A stretch of 48,372 bases of DNA from Oscillospiraceae bacterium (GTDB taxonomy: Bacteria; Bacillota; Clostridia; Oscillospirales; Oscillospiraceae), in the NCBI GenBank assembly GCA_015067975.1, contig SVLK01000011.1, positions 1 through 48,372 of the forward strand. The letters run 5' to 3'. Shown piece by piece: positions 40,997 through 48,372 of this stretch (the first letter of the stretch is position 1; each line of letters opens with the position of its first letter). Under the pieces are notes generated by a model, which saw nothing but the letters and a program-made list of their open reading frames with translations, searched no databases and was not told where the DNA came from. The translations under genes were made by a program, and so were the position numbers.

Positions 40997-41039
40997 CTCT
41001 GCGTTTATGGCACACTATGGCTAAAGGAGCGATCAAACT

Positions 41040-42188
41040 ATGGAAACAGTGAAACTCTACTATAACGACGCATATCTGCGCGAATTTGATGCCGCTGTTC
41101 TCTCCTGCGAAGCAGGAAAACAGGGTTGGTTGGTTACTTTGGATCAAACCGCGTTTTACCCCGAAGGCGGCGGACAGCCCGCCGACCACGGTCTTTTGGA
41201 CGGCGTTGCGGTAAGCGATGTGCATGAGAAAAACGGGGTTCTCCTACACACATGCGATGCCCCGTTGGAAGTTGGCACAACGGTGCACGGCGTCATCGAC
41301 TGGCAGCGGCGCTTCGATCACATGCAGCAACACTCCGGCGAGCATATCGTCAGCGGAATGCTGTGCAGCACCTTTCATTGTGACAACGTGGGTTTTCACA
41401 TGGGCGCCGAAACAGTAGTGATTGATTACAACACGGAAATCTCTTGGGAAGACGTACTGCGCATCGAAGCTCAGGCCAACCGCTATCTGTGGGAGAATCA
41501 CCCCTTTGAGGTCACTTATCCTTCTGCCGAAGAGCTGCAGGTGCTGGAGTACCGCAGCAAGAAAGAACTGACCGGCAGCGTCCGCATCGCGAGCTTTCCC
41601 GGAGCGGACACCTGTGCCTGCTGCGGCACACATGTAGCGCACAGCGGCGAGGTTGGGCTGGTGAAATTCCTCTCCTGCCAGAAGTTCCGCAGCGGTGTGC
41701 GATTGGAACTGCTCTGCGGCCAACGGGCGTTGGACTATTTGAGCCGCCATTGGGAGCAGAACCATGCTATTGGCCAGACACTCTCGGTCAAGGGTAATAC
41801 CACATTTGCTGCTGTACAGCGCTTGCAGGCAGAGCTTGCCGAAACAAAGCTGCGTGCCGCTGCGTTGGAAGAAGCGTCTTTCCGCCATACGGCTGCAAAA
41901 TATGCCGACTACGGCGACGTTTTACTGGTCGTGCCGCCGCTGCAAGGTGACGGTGTGCGCCGCCTTTGTGATACGGTCAGTCAGGTATGCGGCGGCCGCT
42001 GTGCCGTCTTTTCCGGTGAAGAGGGCAGCTACAAGTACGCTGTGATCCACACCGGACAGGACATCCGCCACCTGATCAAAGATATGAACGCTGCCCTCAA
42101 CGGCCGCGGCGGTGGCCGTGACGGCTTTGCACAGGGAAGTGTGCAGGCAACGGATACTCAAATACATGCATTTTTTGAAAACCTGTAA
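41040..42188 (+). CDS. AlaX-type tRNA editing protein (long form)
   Basis: 382 residues. It resembles the editing and C-terminal parts of alanyl-tRNA synthetase: QTAFYPEGGGQPADHG, then zinc ligands HSGEH (H98, H102) and C194-CGT-H198, and a C-terminal DHHA1 domain with GRGGGRDGFAQGSV. There is no aminoacylation core. Free-standing AlaX proteins hydrolyse Ser- or Gly-mischarged tRNA-Ala in trans; the DHHA1 domain marks the AlaX-L type. It follows aspS after a terminator and is followed by a DUF1292 gene 13 bases later. GGAG precedes the ATG. Confidence 0.92.
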   Translation: METVKLYYNDAYLREFDAAVLSCEAGKQGWLVTLDQTAFYPEGGGQPADHGLLDGVAVSDVHEKNGVLLHTCDAPLEVGTTVHGVIDWQRRFDHMQQHSGEHIVSGMLCSTFHCDNVGFHMGAETVVIDYNTEISWEDVLRIEAQANRYLWENHPFEVTYPSAEELQVLEYRSKKELTGSVRIASFPGADTCACCGTHVAHSGEVGLVKFLSCQKFRSGVRLELLCGQRALDYLSRHWEQNHAIGQTLSVKGNTTFAAVQRLQAELAETKLRAAALEEASFRHTAAKYADYGDVLLVVPPLQGDGVRRLCDTVSQVCGGRCAVFSGEEGSYKYAVIHTGQDIRHLIKDMNAALNGRGGGRDGFAQGSVQATDTQIHAFFENL

Positions 42189-42201
42189 GGAGGAACTATA
42201 T

Positions 42202-42492
42202 ATGAGCGATTTTGAACTGGAACTGACGACCCCCGACGAGGAGACTGTCCCCACCATCATGCTGATCGATGACGACGGCAACGAAGAAGCCCATCAGGTA
42301 CTGGCCTGGCAGGAACTGGATGGCCGCGAATTTGCCGTTCTTTGCCCCGTAGACATCGAAGAAGGCGCTGAAGTTGGTCTTGTGATCATGGAGAGCGTGA
42401 ACGGCGAATCTCTGGAATTTGTGGCTGACGAAGACATCACGCAGGCCGTATTCGATGCTTTTATGGAGGCCATGGGCGCCGAAGAAGAATAA
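42202..42492 (+). CDS. DUF1292 family protein
   Basis: 96 residues, very acidic, without Cys. The segment TIMLIDDDGNEEAHQVLAWQELDGREFAVL fits the DUF1292/YrzB family (split: TIMLIDDDGNEE, then EFAVLCPV), small acidic Firmicutes proteins of unknown function usually encoded near alaS/AlaX, yrrK (ruvX) and related genes. Here the neighbour is an AlaX protein, consistent with that habit. The ATG at 42202 follows GGAGG; the longer open frame overlaps the AlaX gene and was not used. A strong terminator follows. Confidence 0.88.
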   Translation: MSDFELELTTPDEETVPTIMLIDDDGNEEAHQVLAWQELDGREFAVLCPVDIEEGAEVGLVIMESVNGESLEFVADEDITQAVFDAFMEAMGAEEE

Positions 42493-42501
42493 GGCATTTT
42501 T

Positions 42502-42547
42502 CACAAAGAGAGGGACTGCGTTTTAGCGCCCTCTCTTTGTGACTTTT
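42502..42547 (+). terminator. Terminator after the DUF1292 gene
   Basis: A 13-bp perfect stem (42502-42514 with 42529-42541) with a 14-base loop, followed by ACTTTTTG. Confidence 0.85.
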
Positions 42548-42549
42548 TG

Positions 42550-42577
42550 TTGCAAATTCACAGGGATAAGATATAAT
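42550..42577 (+). promoter_or_regulatory. Promoter of the unknown membrane-protein gene
   Basis: TTGCAA (42550-42555), a 16-base spacer and a perfect TATAAT (42572-42577), just after the preceding terminator. Confidence 0.65.
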
Positions 42578-42612
42578 AAACCTTGTAGTAAAAGAAACGC
42601 AGGAGCTTCACC

Positions 42613-43509
42613 ATGAAAAAAATCCTTTATATCCTTATCACCTTTGGTGTCATCGGCGGCGGTTTCTTCGGAGGCGTGCTTTCCGACATGGTCTCCGAAA
42701 GCACCTATAACGTGTTGTCCTTTGGCTATCTTGCCATCATTATTGTGGGGTATATCAAGCTTTTCGGGAAGAAAAAGGCAAAAAGCTCTTCCAGCCAAGC
42801 TTCCGCTCCGCAAAAAGCCGCGCCTACCGCAAGCCCTGCCGCGCAAGCTGCCCGTCCGGTACATACCGCTACACAACAGCGGCCCCAGCAGGCGACGGCC
42901 AAGACCGCACCCAAAGCTGCCGCAAAAAACACCAAGGCCGATGGCAAGCTCATTTTTCAGGACTTTTTTACCTGCATTCCCGGAGCCCTGTACGGATTGC
43001 TGATCGGCTTTGTTCTCTTCGTTGTTTTTGGACTGGTCGCTTCCTTGACCAGTGCACACTCCATTACCAACACCTTCGGTAAAATTGCCATTCTGTGCCT
43101 GTTTGGCTGCACTATTGTGGGCTATATCAAATCGCTGAAGCAACAGCCTAAAATCCGCAAAGAAAAAGCCGATCGGCAGGCGGCTGCTCAGCAGCTCGAG
43201 CGGCAAATTCTTGACGCCTTCCACACGCTCGACACCGTTTCTCCTTCCACAGCAGCGGGCGCAGAGCGCTACGGCAAAGCCTGCGATTTTCTGGTCTATG
43301 CTTTTTCGACCTATTACAGTATTCCCGAGTGCACCGAAATCGCAAAGAAGCTTCGCCACAAGTGCTATGCCCGCACCTATCCCTATTACGCGTGGAGTAG
43401 CCGCTCCTTCCAATACGAATATGTTCCCGGAACCGAGTTGGCGGAGGAGATCCAAAAAGCGTTCCGACGCGCCACAGAAGAACACGAAGCGTTTTATAAC
43501 AAAAAATAA
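42613..43509 (+). CDS. Unknown membrane protein with low-complexity linker
   Basis: 298 residues, not recognised. Two N-terminal hydrophobic segments (about 4-22 and 33-50) are followed by a basic turn (FGKKKAKSSSS), a linker of about 55 residues rich in Ala, Pro, Gln and Lys (about 58-112), two more hydrophobic segments (about 124-146 and 155-172) and a soluble C-terminal domain of about 125 residues rich in charged and aromatic residues (YARTYPYYAWSSRSF). Four membrane passes would place both termini and the linker on the same side, probably cytoplasmic. AGGAG precedes the ATG. It shares a transcript with the 46-residue Cys-rich gene. Confidence 0.75.
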   Translation: MKKILYILITFGVIGGGFFGGVLSDMVSESTYNVLSFGYLAIIIVGYIKLFGKKKAKSSSSQASAPQKAAPTASPAAQAARPVHTATQQRPQQATAKTAPKAAAKNTKADGKLIFQDFFTCIPGALYGLLIGFVLFVVFGLVASLTSAHSITNTFGKIAILCLFGCTIVGYIKSLKQQPKIRKEKADRQAAAQQLERQILDAFHTLDTVSPSTAAGAERYGKACDFLVYAFSTYYSIPECTEIAKKLRHKCYARTYPYYAWSSRSFQYEYVPGTELAEEIQKAFRRATEEHEAFYNKK

Positions 43510-43534
43510 AGCATTTTAACAAGGAGGCAAAACA

Positions 43535-43675
43535 ATGGACTACTACTGCAAGTGCAAAGATTGCGAAAACAGCGACCCCACCGAGCGCAGCGGCCACAAA
43601 TGGCACTGCGAGGCCTATGGTACTTACGAAGATCCCGACGTGGTCAGAGAATGTAAAAAGTATCGCGAACGCTAA
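43535..43675 (+). CDS. 46-residue Cys-rich protein
   Basis: ATG at 43535 after an ideal AAGGAGG, TAA at 43673-43675. The protein has five Cys (C5, C7, C10, C25, C40) and two His (H21, H24) in 46 residues, beginning MDYYCKCKDCEN. The spacing (CxCxxC, HxxHC, then C) suggests a metal site, most likely zinc, rather than disulfides, since there is no signal peptide. It is 25 bases after the unknown membrane protein and is followed by a terminator. No family is recognised. Confidence 0.75.
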   Translation: MDYYCKCKDCENSDPTERSGHKWHCEAYGTYEDPDVVRECKKYRER

Positions 43676-43684
43676 AGAACGCTA

Positions 43685-43713
43685 AAAAGCGGCAGGTTTA
43701 ACCTGTCGCTTTT
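43685..43713 (+). terminator. Terminator after the Cys-rich gene
   Basis: A 13-bp stem with one G-U/mismatch pair (43685-43697 with 43701-43713, loop TTA), ending in a T run. Confidence 0.75.
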
Positions 43714-43743
43714 ATTTCGGGGTTTTCTTTTCCCCTTCATTAT

Positions 43744-43751
43744 GATATACT
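43744..43751 (+). promoter_or_regulatory. Possible extended -10 promoter for the MATE gene
   Basis: TGATATACT, an extended -10 (TATACT at 43746-43751), lies about 40 bases before the start; no good -35 is seen. The same element occurs in the parA promoter. Confidence 0.4.
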
Positions 43752-43790
43752 TACTCAGTTGTTTATTCTGTCAAAAGGAAGTTTTATCTG

Positions 43791-45170
43791 ATGAATACCG
43801 AAAACAAACTGGGTGTCATGCCCATTAACAAGTTGATCTGGAACATGTCGCTGCCCATCATCGCCTCCATGCTGGTACAGGCACTTTACAACATTGTAGA
43901 CAGCATCTTCGTTTCACAGATTGGCGAACAAGCGTTAACCGCTGTATCGCTGGCCTTTCCCGCCCAACAACTGATGATCTCGCTGGCTTCCGGCACCGCT
44001 GTTGGTATCAATGCGCTGACCGGCCGCGCTTTGGGCGCCGGTAATCGCAAACGGGCCAACGATGTCGCCTGCAACGGTTTATTTTTGGCGGTAGTCAGTT
44101 CCTTGGTCTGCTGTGTATTGTGCGCTCTTTTCTCTAATACCTTTTTCTCTGCCCAGACCAAAGTACAGGCCATCATTGACATGGGTAACGAATACCTGTG
44201 GATCGTCGGCTGCTGCTCCGTCGGTGTCTTCGTACAAATCACCTTTGAGCGGCTGCTGCAGTCTACCGGTCGCAGCGTTCTTTCTATGCTTACGCAGGGT
44301 ACCGGCGCCGTGATCAATATTATCCTTGATCCCATTTGCATTTTTGTTCTGGACATGGGCGTAGCAGGAGCCGCATTGGCAACCGTTATCGGCCAGCTTT
44401 GCGGTGCAGCTTTGGCCATTTTCCTCAACCACAAATACAACCAGGATATTCAATTAAATTTCCGGGGCTTCCGGCCTAATCCGCACATCATCGGCGGTAT
44501 TTATGCCATCGGACTTCCTTCGGTAGTTATGATGGCCATTGGCTCGGTGATGACTTTCTTGATGAATAAGATTCTTATCTCCTACCACGAAGCTAAAGAA
44601 ACGGCAGCTACTGCTTTCGGTATCTACTTTAAACTCAACAGCTTCATCTTTATGCCGGTCTTTGGCTTGAACAACGGCTCAGTTTCCATTTTGGCCTATA
44701 ACTATGGCGCCCGCAAACGCCTGCGCATGGAAGAAACGATTAAACGAACTGCACTGTACGCCCTGTGCATCATGACCTTCGGCACGCTGCTGTTTCAGAC
44801 CATACCCCATCTGCTGCTGAAGCTGTTTAATGCCACGGACACATTGTTGACGGTCGGTGTTCCGGCGCTGCGAATTATTTCTCTCAGTTTTCCCTTTGCC
44901 GCCATCTGCATTGCCATGGGCGGATCTTTCCAAGCCACCGGAAAGTCGGTCTACTCCATGATCGTTTCTTTTGTCCGCCAGCTGATTTTCCTGATTCCCG
45001 CCGCCTTTGTACTGGCGCTGATTGGCCGCGAGGCGGGCAACAGCCATCTGGTCTGGTGGTCCTATCCTTTGGCAGAAATCGTTTCGTTGATCATTTCTCT
45101 CATATTCTTTTCCCGCTTGCGAAAAAAAGTTCTCAGCGCCTTACCGGCTAATGGCGAAGATTTTATGTAA
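43791..45170 (+). CDS. MATE family multidrug efflux transporter
   Basis: 459 residues with twelve hydrophobic segments in two repeats, the MATE layout. The N-terminal MPINKLIWNMSLPIIASMLVQALYNIVDSIFV pattern (in pieces) and the loop QSTGRSVLSML, repeated in the second half as QATGKSVYSMI, are typical. It should export cationic compounds using Na+ or H+. AAAGGAAG precedes the ATG. A PHP-domain phosphoesterase gene follows after 15 bases and is probably cotranscribed. The substrate is unknown. Confidence 0.92.
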   Translation: MNTENKLGVMPINKLIWNMSLPIIASMLVQALYNIVDSIFVSQIGEQALTAVSLAFPAQQLMISLASGTAVGINALTGRALGAGNRKRANDVACNGLFLAVVSSLVCCVLCALFSNTFFSAQTKVQAIIDMGNEYLWIVGCCSVGVFVQITFERLLQSTGRSVLSMLTQGTGAVINIILDPICIFVLDMGVAGAALATVIGQLCGAALAIFLNHKYNQDIQLNFRGFRPNPHIIGGIYAIGLPSVVMMAIGSVMTFLMNKILISYHEAKETAATAFGIYFKLNSFIFMPVFGLNNGSVSILAYNYGARKRLRMEETIKRTALYALCIMTFGTLLFQTIPHLLLKLFNATDTLLTVGVPALRIISLSFPFAAICIAMGGSFQATGKSVYSMIVSFVRQLIFLIPAAFVLALIGREAGNSHLVWWSYPLAEIVSLIISLIFFSRLRKKVLSALPANGEDFM

Positions 45171-45185
45171 AGAAGGTTTTTTATA

Positions 45186-46022
45186 ATGATACATTCCGAC
45201 TGGCATATCCACAGCGAGTTTTCCTATGATGCCACGCTTTCTTTGGAAAAAATCGCACTCGATGCCAAATCACACGGTTTTTGTAAAATCGGCATTACCG
45301 ATCACCTGAACTACAATGACGGCCCGTTTTTAAGTGATTTACAAAATTCTGCCACAGCAGTAAAGGCGTTCCAAAAAGAGCATCCTCACGTGGTATTGGG
45401 CGTTGAACTCACCCCTATCGAGCGGCCGGAGTTTGAATATATCGCCAAAACAGGTACCCGCGAAGGTTATATCCCTCCCATCTCTTCCCATCCTTATGGC
45501 ATTGAATTTGCACTGACCAAAGAAGAGCTGATATTCTACGGCGTTAAATTTGCGATCGGAGCCTCTCATTGGCGTGTCGATGTTCCCGACGCACGGCATC
45601 TTCCGGCAGATTTGGACGAGTGCATTGAAGAGTGGTATCGTCAGCAGCTGTGGATGGCCTGCGACGAGCGCGTCACCGTTCTCGGTCACCCTTGGTATCA
45701 CGGTAAGGGCATCTGGTACGAGGACTTTTCCGTTATCCCTCACTCCATGAATATGGATATTGCCGCCGCATTGAAAGAAAACAGAAAATACGCAGAATGC
45801 AATGCTCATTTTTTCTGCACGCAAAGAGCCAGCGAAAAATTCCGGCACCAATATGCCGAATTTTTGAGAGAACTGCATGAGATGGGAATTCCCATCACCT
45901 ACGGCTCCGATGCCCACTCTTCTTACGGCGCCGTTCATCTGAAGGCCGAAGCTTATTTGGCCGCTGCAGGGTTTAAAGACGGAGATATTGTAGAAATCCG
46001 CGAAGAAGATTTTTGGAAATAA
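45186..46022 (+). CDS. PHP-domain phosphoesterase (histidinol-phosphatase-like)
   Basis: 278 residues. The metal-binding residues of the PHP fold appear in order: DWHIHSEFS, ITDHLNY, GVELTP, SSHPYG, GASHW, LGHPWYH and YGSDAHSS. The PHP superfamily includes histidinol phosphatase HisK and other phosphoesterases; there are no histidine genes nearby, so the substrate is open. It lies directly after the MATE gene, an association of unknown meaning. GAAGG precedes the ATG with a T-rich spacer. A bidirectional terminator follows. Confidence 0.88.
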   Translation: MIHSDWHIHSEFSYDATLSLEKIALDAKSHGFCKIGITDHLNYNDGPFLSDLQNSATAVKAFQKEHPHVVLGVELTPIERPEFEYIAKTGTREGYIPPISSHPYGIEFALTKEELIFYGVKFAIGASHWRVDVPDARHLPADLDECIEEWYRQQLWMACDERVTVLGHPWYHGKGIWYEDFSVIPHSMNMDIAAALKENRKYAECNAHFFCTQRASEKFRHQYAEFLRELHEMGIPITYGSDAHSSYGAVHLKAEAYLAAAGFKDGDIVEIREEDFWK

Positions 46023-46032
46023 GATTTTACAT

Positions 46033-46064
46033 AAAAAAGAGAAGCCTTGCGGCTTCTCTTTTTT
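46033..46064. terminator. Bidirectional terminator between PHP gene and glyS
   Basis: A 14-bp perfect stem (46033-46046 with 46051-46064, loop TTGC) with A6 and T6 ends lies between convergent genes. Confidence 0.92.
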
Positions 46065-46075
46065 ATTCACAAAGC

Positions 46076-47500
46076 TTAGTAGGCCAGTTTCTCGCGCAGG
46101 TAATCCTTCAGCTCGCTGATGGGGATACGTACCTGTTCCATCGTGTCGCGCTCACGAACGGTAACGCAGTTGTCGCCTTCCTTCTCCGCATCACCCACGG
46201 TATCGAAGTCTACCGTAATGCAGTAAGGCGTGCCGATTTCATCTTCACGGCGGTAACGCTTACCGATAGAGCCGGTCTCATCAAAGTCGATCATCCATTC
46301 CTTGGCCAAATCGGCATAGACTTCGCGGGCTTTTTCGCTCAGCTTCTTGCTCAGGGGCAATACGGCAGCCTTGAAAGGAGCCAGCGCAGGATGGAAATGC
46401 ATCACCACGCGGGTGTCGCCCTTGGCCTCGTCCACCACTTCCTCATCGTAAGCTTCCACCAGGAAGGCCAACACCACGCGGTCAGCACCCAGAGAAGGCT
46501 CCACTACGTAGGGGATGTAGTGCTCGTTGGTCTCGGGATCAAAGTAGGTCATGTCCACGCCCGAGGTATTCTGGTGCTGGGTCAAGTCGTAATCAGTACG
46601 GTCTGCGACGCCCCACAATTCACCCCAGCCGAAGGGGAACATAAACTCAAAGTCCGTGGTGGCCTTGGAGTAGAAGCACAGCTCCTCGGGATCATGGTCA
46701 CGCAGACGCAGGTTCTCGTCGGCCATGTTCAGGCCCAGCAGCCACTGATGGCAGAAGTTGCGCCAATACTGGAACCACTCCAGATCTGTGCCGGGCTTGC
46801 AGAAGAACTCCAGTTCCATCTGCTCGAACTCGCGAGTGCGGAAAGTGAAGTTACCGGGGGTAATTTCGTTGCGGAAAGACTTACCGATCTGGCACACGCC
46901 GAAAGGCAGCTTGCGGCGTGTGGTACGCTGGACATTGTTGAAGTTGACAAAGATGCCCTGTGCTGTTTCGGGGCGCAGATACACCGTGTTCTTGGCATCT
47001 TCCGTAACGCCCTGGAAGGTCTTGAACATCAGGTTAAACTGACGGATATCGGTCCAGTTGTGCTTGCCGCAGCTGGGGCAGGCAATCTGGTGCTCAGCCA
47101 CAAACGCCGCCATTTCCTCCTGAGAGAAGGCATCGATGGGCTTGGGCAGCTCAAAGCCGTTCTCGCCGCACCAGTCTTCGATCACCTTATCGGCACGGAA
47201 GCGCTCTTTGCACTCCTTGCAGTCCATCAGAGGATCGCTGAAGCCGCCCAAATGGCCGGACGCCACCCATGTCTGGGGATTCATAAGGATCGCGCTGTCC
47301 TGACCCACGTTATAGGGGTTCTCCTGCACAAACTTCTTCCACCAAGCCTTCTTCACGTTGTTCTTCAGCTCCACACCCAGAGGGCCGTAGTCCCAGGTGT
47401 TGGCCAGACCACCGTAAATCTCACTGCCGGCGAAGATAAAGCCGCGGTTTTTGCACAGAGCGACGATCTTTTCCATCGTCTTTTCAGTGTTTTTCATCAT
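46076..47500 (-). CDS. glyS: Glycyl-tRNA synthetase, dimeric (class II alpha2) type
   Basis: 474 residues. It charges tRNA-Gly. [17 protein letters not shown] at the N-terminus, a zinc-binding knuckle pair (CKEC and CPSC), FRNEITP and [14 protein letters not shown] (motif 2), and [15 protein letters not shown] (motif 3) are all present, with a C-terminal anticodon-binding domain. It is the single-chain type, not the alpha-beta glyQ/glyS tetramer. AGGAG precedes the first of two ATG codons. It lies 24 bases downstream of a small nucleotidyltransferase gene, and both follow a glycine T-box leader. Confidence 0.95.
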   Translation of the reverse strand: MMKNTEKTMEKIVALCKNRGFIFAGSEIYGGLANTWDYGPLGVELKNNVKKAWWKKFVQENPYNVGQDSAILMNPQTWVASGHLGGFSDPLMDCKECKERFRADKVIEDWCGENGFELPKPIDAFSQEEMAAFVAEHQIACPSCGKHNWTDIRQFNLMFKTFQGVTEDAKNTVYLRPETAQGIFVNFNNVQRTTRRKLPFGVCQIGKSFRNEITPGNFTFRTREFEQMELEFFCKPGTDLEWFQYWRNFCHQWLLGLNMADENLRLRDHDPEELCFYSKATTDFEFMFPFGWGELWGVADRTDYDLTQHQNTSGVDMTYFDPETNEHYIPYVVEPSLGADRVVLAFLVEAYDEEVVDEAKGDTRVVMHFHPALAPFKAAVLPLSKKLSEKAREVYADLAKEWMIDFDETGSIGKRYRREDEIGTPYCITVDFDTVGDAEKEGDNCVTVRERDTMEQVRIPISELKDYLREKLAY

Positions 47501-47524
47501 GTTGGTTTCTCCTTTTATCTGAAT

Positions 47525-47992
47525 TTATTTGATCTCAAAATAATCCTCAATGGTTTTCACGCGGTCCGCGCGGCCCATCCAGGTATAATACTGATACCAT
47601 GTCTGCACCGAGTGAAGCGAAACCGCCTGATCAAAGACATCCACGCAGCCGTCCACTTCTTCCATCTGCAGGGGGCAAATGTGCTGCTGCCCATCTTCGG
47701 AATTGACTACAAAGCCGGCGATCAAATCGATCTCTACACCATCGACTTCAAACTTTCGATAATGGCGGCTGCCAAACCGGCAATCATCGCCGACCGGCAG
47801 CTGCTTTCCGTGGCGCTGCAGAATCTCCTGCGCTGTGGAAATATCTTCCTCGCATACCAGCAGGTCGATATCCCGGAACTCTCGCACAATGCCACCCAGA
47901 AACAGCATGGCTGATGCGCCTACTGCCCAGAGAATATCGCTCTCGTTCAAATCAGCTGCCAGTACCGAAAGAACCTTCAGTTTCTTTTCCAT
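47525..47992 (-). CDS. Minimal nucleotidyltransferase in the glyS transcript
   Basis: 155 residues, cytoplasmic. The core matches small nucleotidyltransferases: helix with GASAM (G25, S27), acidic pair REFRDIDLLV (D41, D43) and the third acidic residue in DGVEIDLIAG (D89), so the catalytic triad is complete. Relatives include Lnu/ANT-type antibiotic-modifying enzymes and MenT/AbiEii-like enzymes that add nucleotides to tRNA; I cannot choose by eye. GGAGGG lies five bases before the ATG. It is the first gene after the glycine T-box, so its expression should rise when tRNA-Gly is uncharged. That suggests, without proving, a role tied to tRNA-Gly or glycine status. A tryptophan/tyrosine-rich C-terminal tail (TWYQYYTWMGRADR) follows the fold. 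Confidence 0.75.
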   Translation of the reverse strand: MEKKLKVLSVLAADLNESDILWAVGASAMLFLGGIVREFRDIDLLVCEEDISTAQEILQRHGKQLPVGDDCRFGSRHYRKFEVDGVEIDLIAGFVVNSEDGQQHICPLQMEEVDGCVDVFDQAVSLHSVQTWYQYYTWMGRADRVKTIEDYFEIK

Positions 47993-48000
47993 TTTCCCTC

Positions 48001-48180
48001 CAAAAACAAAAACACCCCAAGCTGCCTTGCAGCTCAGGGCGAATCATACGATCCGTGGTTCCACCTGAATTTGGACATTTGTCCACACTCTTGCGCCTTA
48101 ACGCGGCATACGGCGGGCATTTCCTCCCGCGGCTCACGGGGCGCCACCCCCGGTCACAGCCTTTGCTCTTTTGCAAGAAT
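48001..48180 (-). ncRNA. Glycine-type T-box leader
   Basis: On the minus strand, the T-box AGGTGGAACCACGG is at 48053-48066. Its TGGA pairs with a tRNA end UCCA, and U is the discriminator of bacterial tRNA-Gly. A stem I base helix can form between 48173-48180 and 48087-48094, directly beside GGC (48095-48097), the expected Gly specifier in AAGGC context. The antiterminator TCAGG/CCTGA and the terminator at 48015-48039 are mutually exclusive. The leader precedes the nucleotidyltransferase and glyS. The promoter and exact 5' end are unclear. Confidence 0.88.
48003..48039 (-). terminator. T-box terminator hairpin
   Basis: An 11-bp stem (48015-48025 with 48029-48039, including two G-U pairs) is followed on the minus strand by TGTTTTTGTTTTT. 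Confidence 0.85.
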
Positions 48181-48372
48181 AGCATCTTTTCCCCCCTTCG
48201 TCAAGGGGGATTTCCTACAAAACAACGGAAAAAGGACACCCAAATGGGTAATATCACTTAGTTAGTGGCATTACCTGTAGGGTGGCATCCAAAAAAGAAT
48301 GAGTGCATCCGTCGACGGATGCACTCATTCTGCAATTTGGGCATGACAAGTAAGCGGATTGGAAAATCCGCT
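48181..48372. other. Gene-free right end with hairpins
   Basis: No gene is seen. Besides the upstream flank of the T-box, it holds a CCCCC/GGGGG hairpin at 48191-48209, an imperfect composite hairpin at 48234-48290 (outer arms GGACACCC and GGGTGGCATCC; inner arms around GGTAAT and ATTACC) and the palindrome at 48297-48330. Whether the composite hairpin belongs to the leader or is a repeat cannot be told from one copy. Confidence 0.5.
48291..48330 (-). terminator. Perfect palindromic terminator, minus strand
   Basis: A 34-base perfect palindrome (48297-48330) is followed on the minus strand by a T6 run (48291-48296). It should end transcription of a minus-strand gene beyond the right edge. 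Confidence 0.8.

Noticed and set aside
46013-47914. 633-residue open frame on the plus strand
   Set aside because: Antisense to glyS and the nucleotidyltransferase, runs through a terminator and lacks a ribosome binding site.
48176-48203. TTGACG-17-TATTCT promoter for the glycine T-box (minus strand)
   Set aside because: The match is good, but its -10 box overlaps the 5' strand of the stem I base helix needed next to the GGC specifier. Both cannot be right; the helix and specifier were preferred. 5'-end mapping would settle it.
1-48372. CRISPR array, rRNA genes or insertion sequences
   Set aside because: No regularly spaced direct repeats, no rRNA-like sequence and no transposase reading frame were seen.

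Overview
The window is a chromosomal stretch from a Firmicute of class Clostridia, probably a gut Oscillospirales-type organism. The evidence is the combination of T-box leaders on aminoacyl-tRNA synthetase operons, the dimeric Bacillus-type glycyl-tRNA synthetase, a DnaD-family protein beside a DnaI-type helicase loader, a Noc-like ParB paralogue, ZapA, sigma-54, DUF1292 and a moderately GC-rich coding bias. There are 48 supportable protein genes, no complete tRNA or rRNA gene and no CRISPR array. The order-level assignment is inference.

Layout. 1-504 is the end of a probable integrated element: the tail of an XRE repressor-like gene, then a 3' tRNA fragment ending in CCA that looks like an attachment-site copy. 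554-3782 (minus strand) holds a MoxR-type AAA+ ATPase and a VWA-domain partner, with two small unknown genes upstream. 3887-6608 is purA-purB. 6647-8194 (minus) is rpoN plus a zinc-ribbon gene. Then come trkH (plus), a GntR/ABC-transporter/lipoprotein operon (minus, 9860-13325) with a clear operator, and a ferredoxin. rpsO-pnp (13880-16482) has a long imperfect hairpin in the pnp leader. prmA, degV, mnmE, noc, a DnaI-like loader and a DnaD-like protein (16547-22822) all run on the minus strand.

From 23018 most genes run on the plus strand: zapA and a U32 protein, then dut-maf-mreC-mreD-PBP2 (cell elongation), a cytoplasmic GH13 enzyme, parA-parB with three parS sites, serS, mscL, rsmG, a solitary minD and a methylglyoxal-synthase-like gene with a degraded active site. 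Next are a T-box-controlled hisS-aspS operon, an AlaX editing protein, DUF1292, an unknown membrane protein with a 46-residue Cys-rich neighbour, a MATE exporter and a PHP phosphoesterase. The right end (minus) is a glycine T-box leader followed by a small nucleotidyltransferase and glyS.

How they fit together. Much of the window is cell-cycle and information-processing machinery: chromosome segregation (ParA, ParB, parS), division placement (Noc, MinD, ZapA), wall elongation (MreC, MreD, PBP2), helicase loading (DnaI, DnaD), and translation and RNA maturation (HisRS, AspRS, GlyRS, SerRS, AlaX, MnmE, RsmG, PrmA, PNPase, S15). The observations most worth pursuing are: the nucleotidyltransferase with a complete acidic triad in the GlyRS T-box transcript; the T-box before hisS whose specifier and discriminator-pairing base both read aspartate; a parS site forming the stem of a terminator; the MgsA-like protein lacking its catalytic Asp; and the ATPase/VWA locus with its small unknown neighbours.
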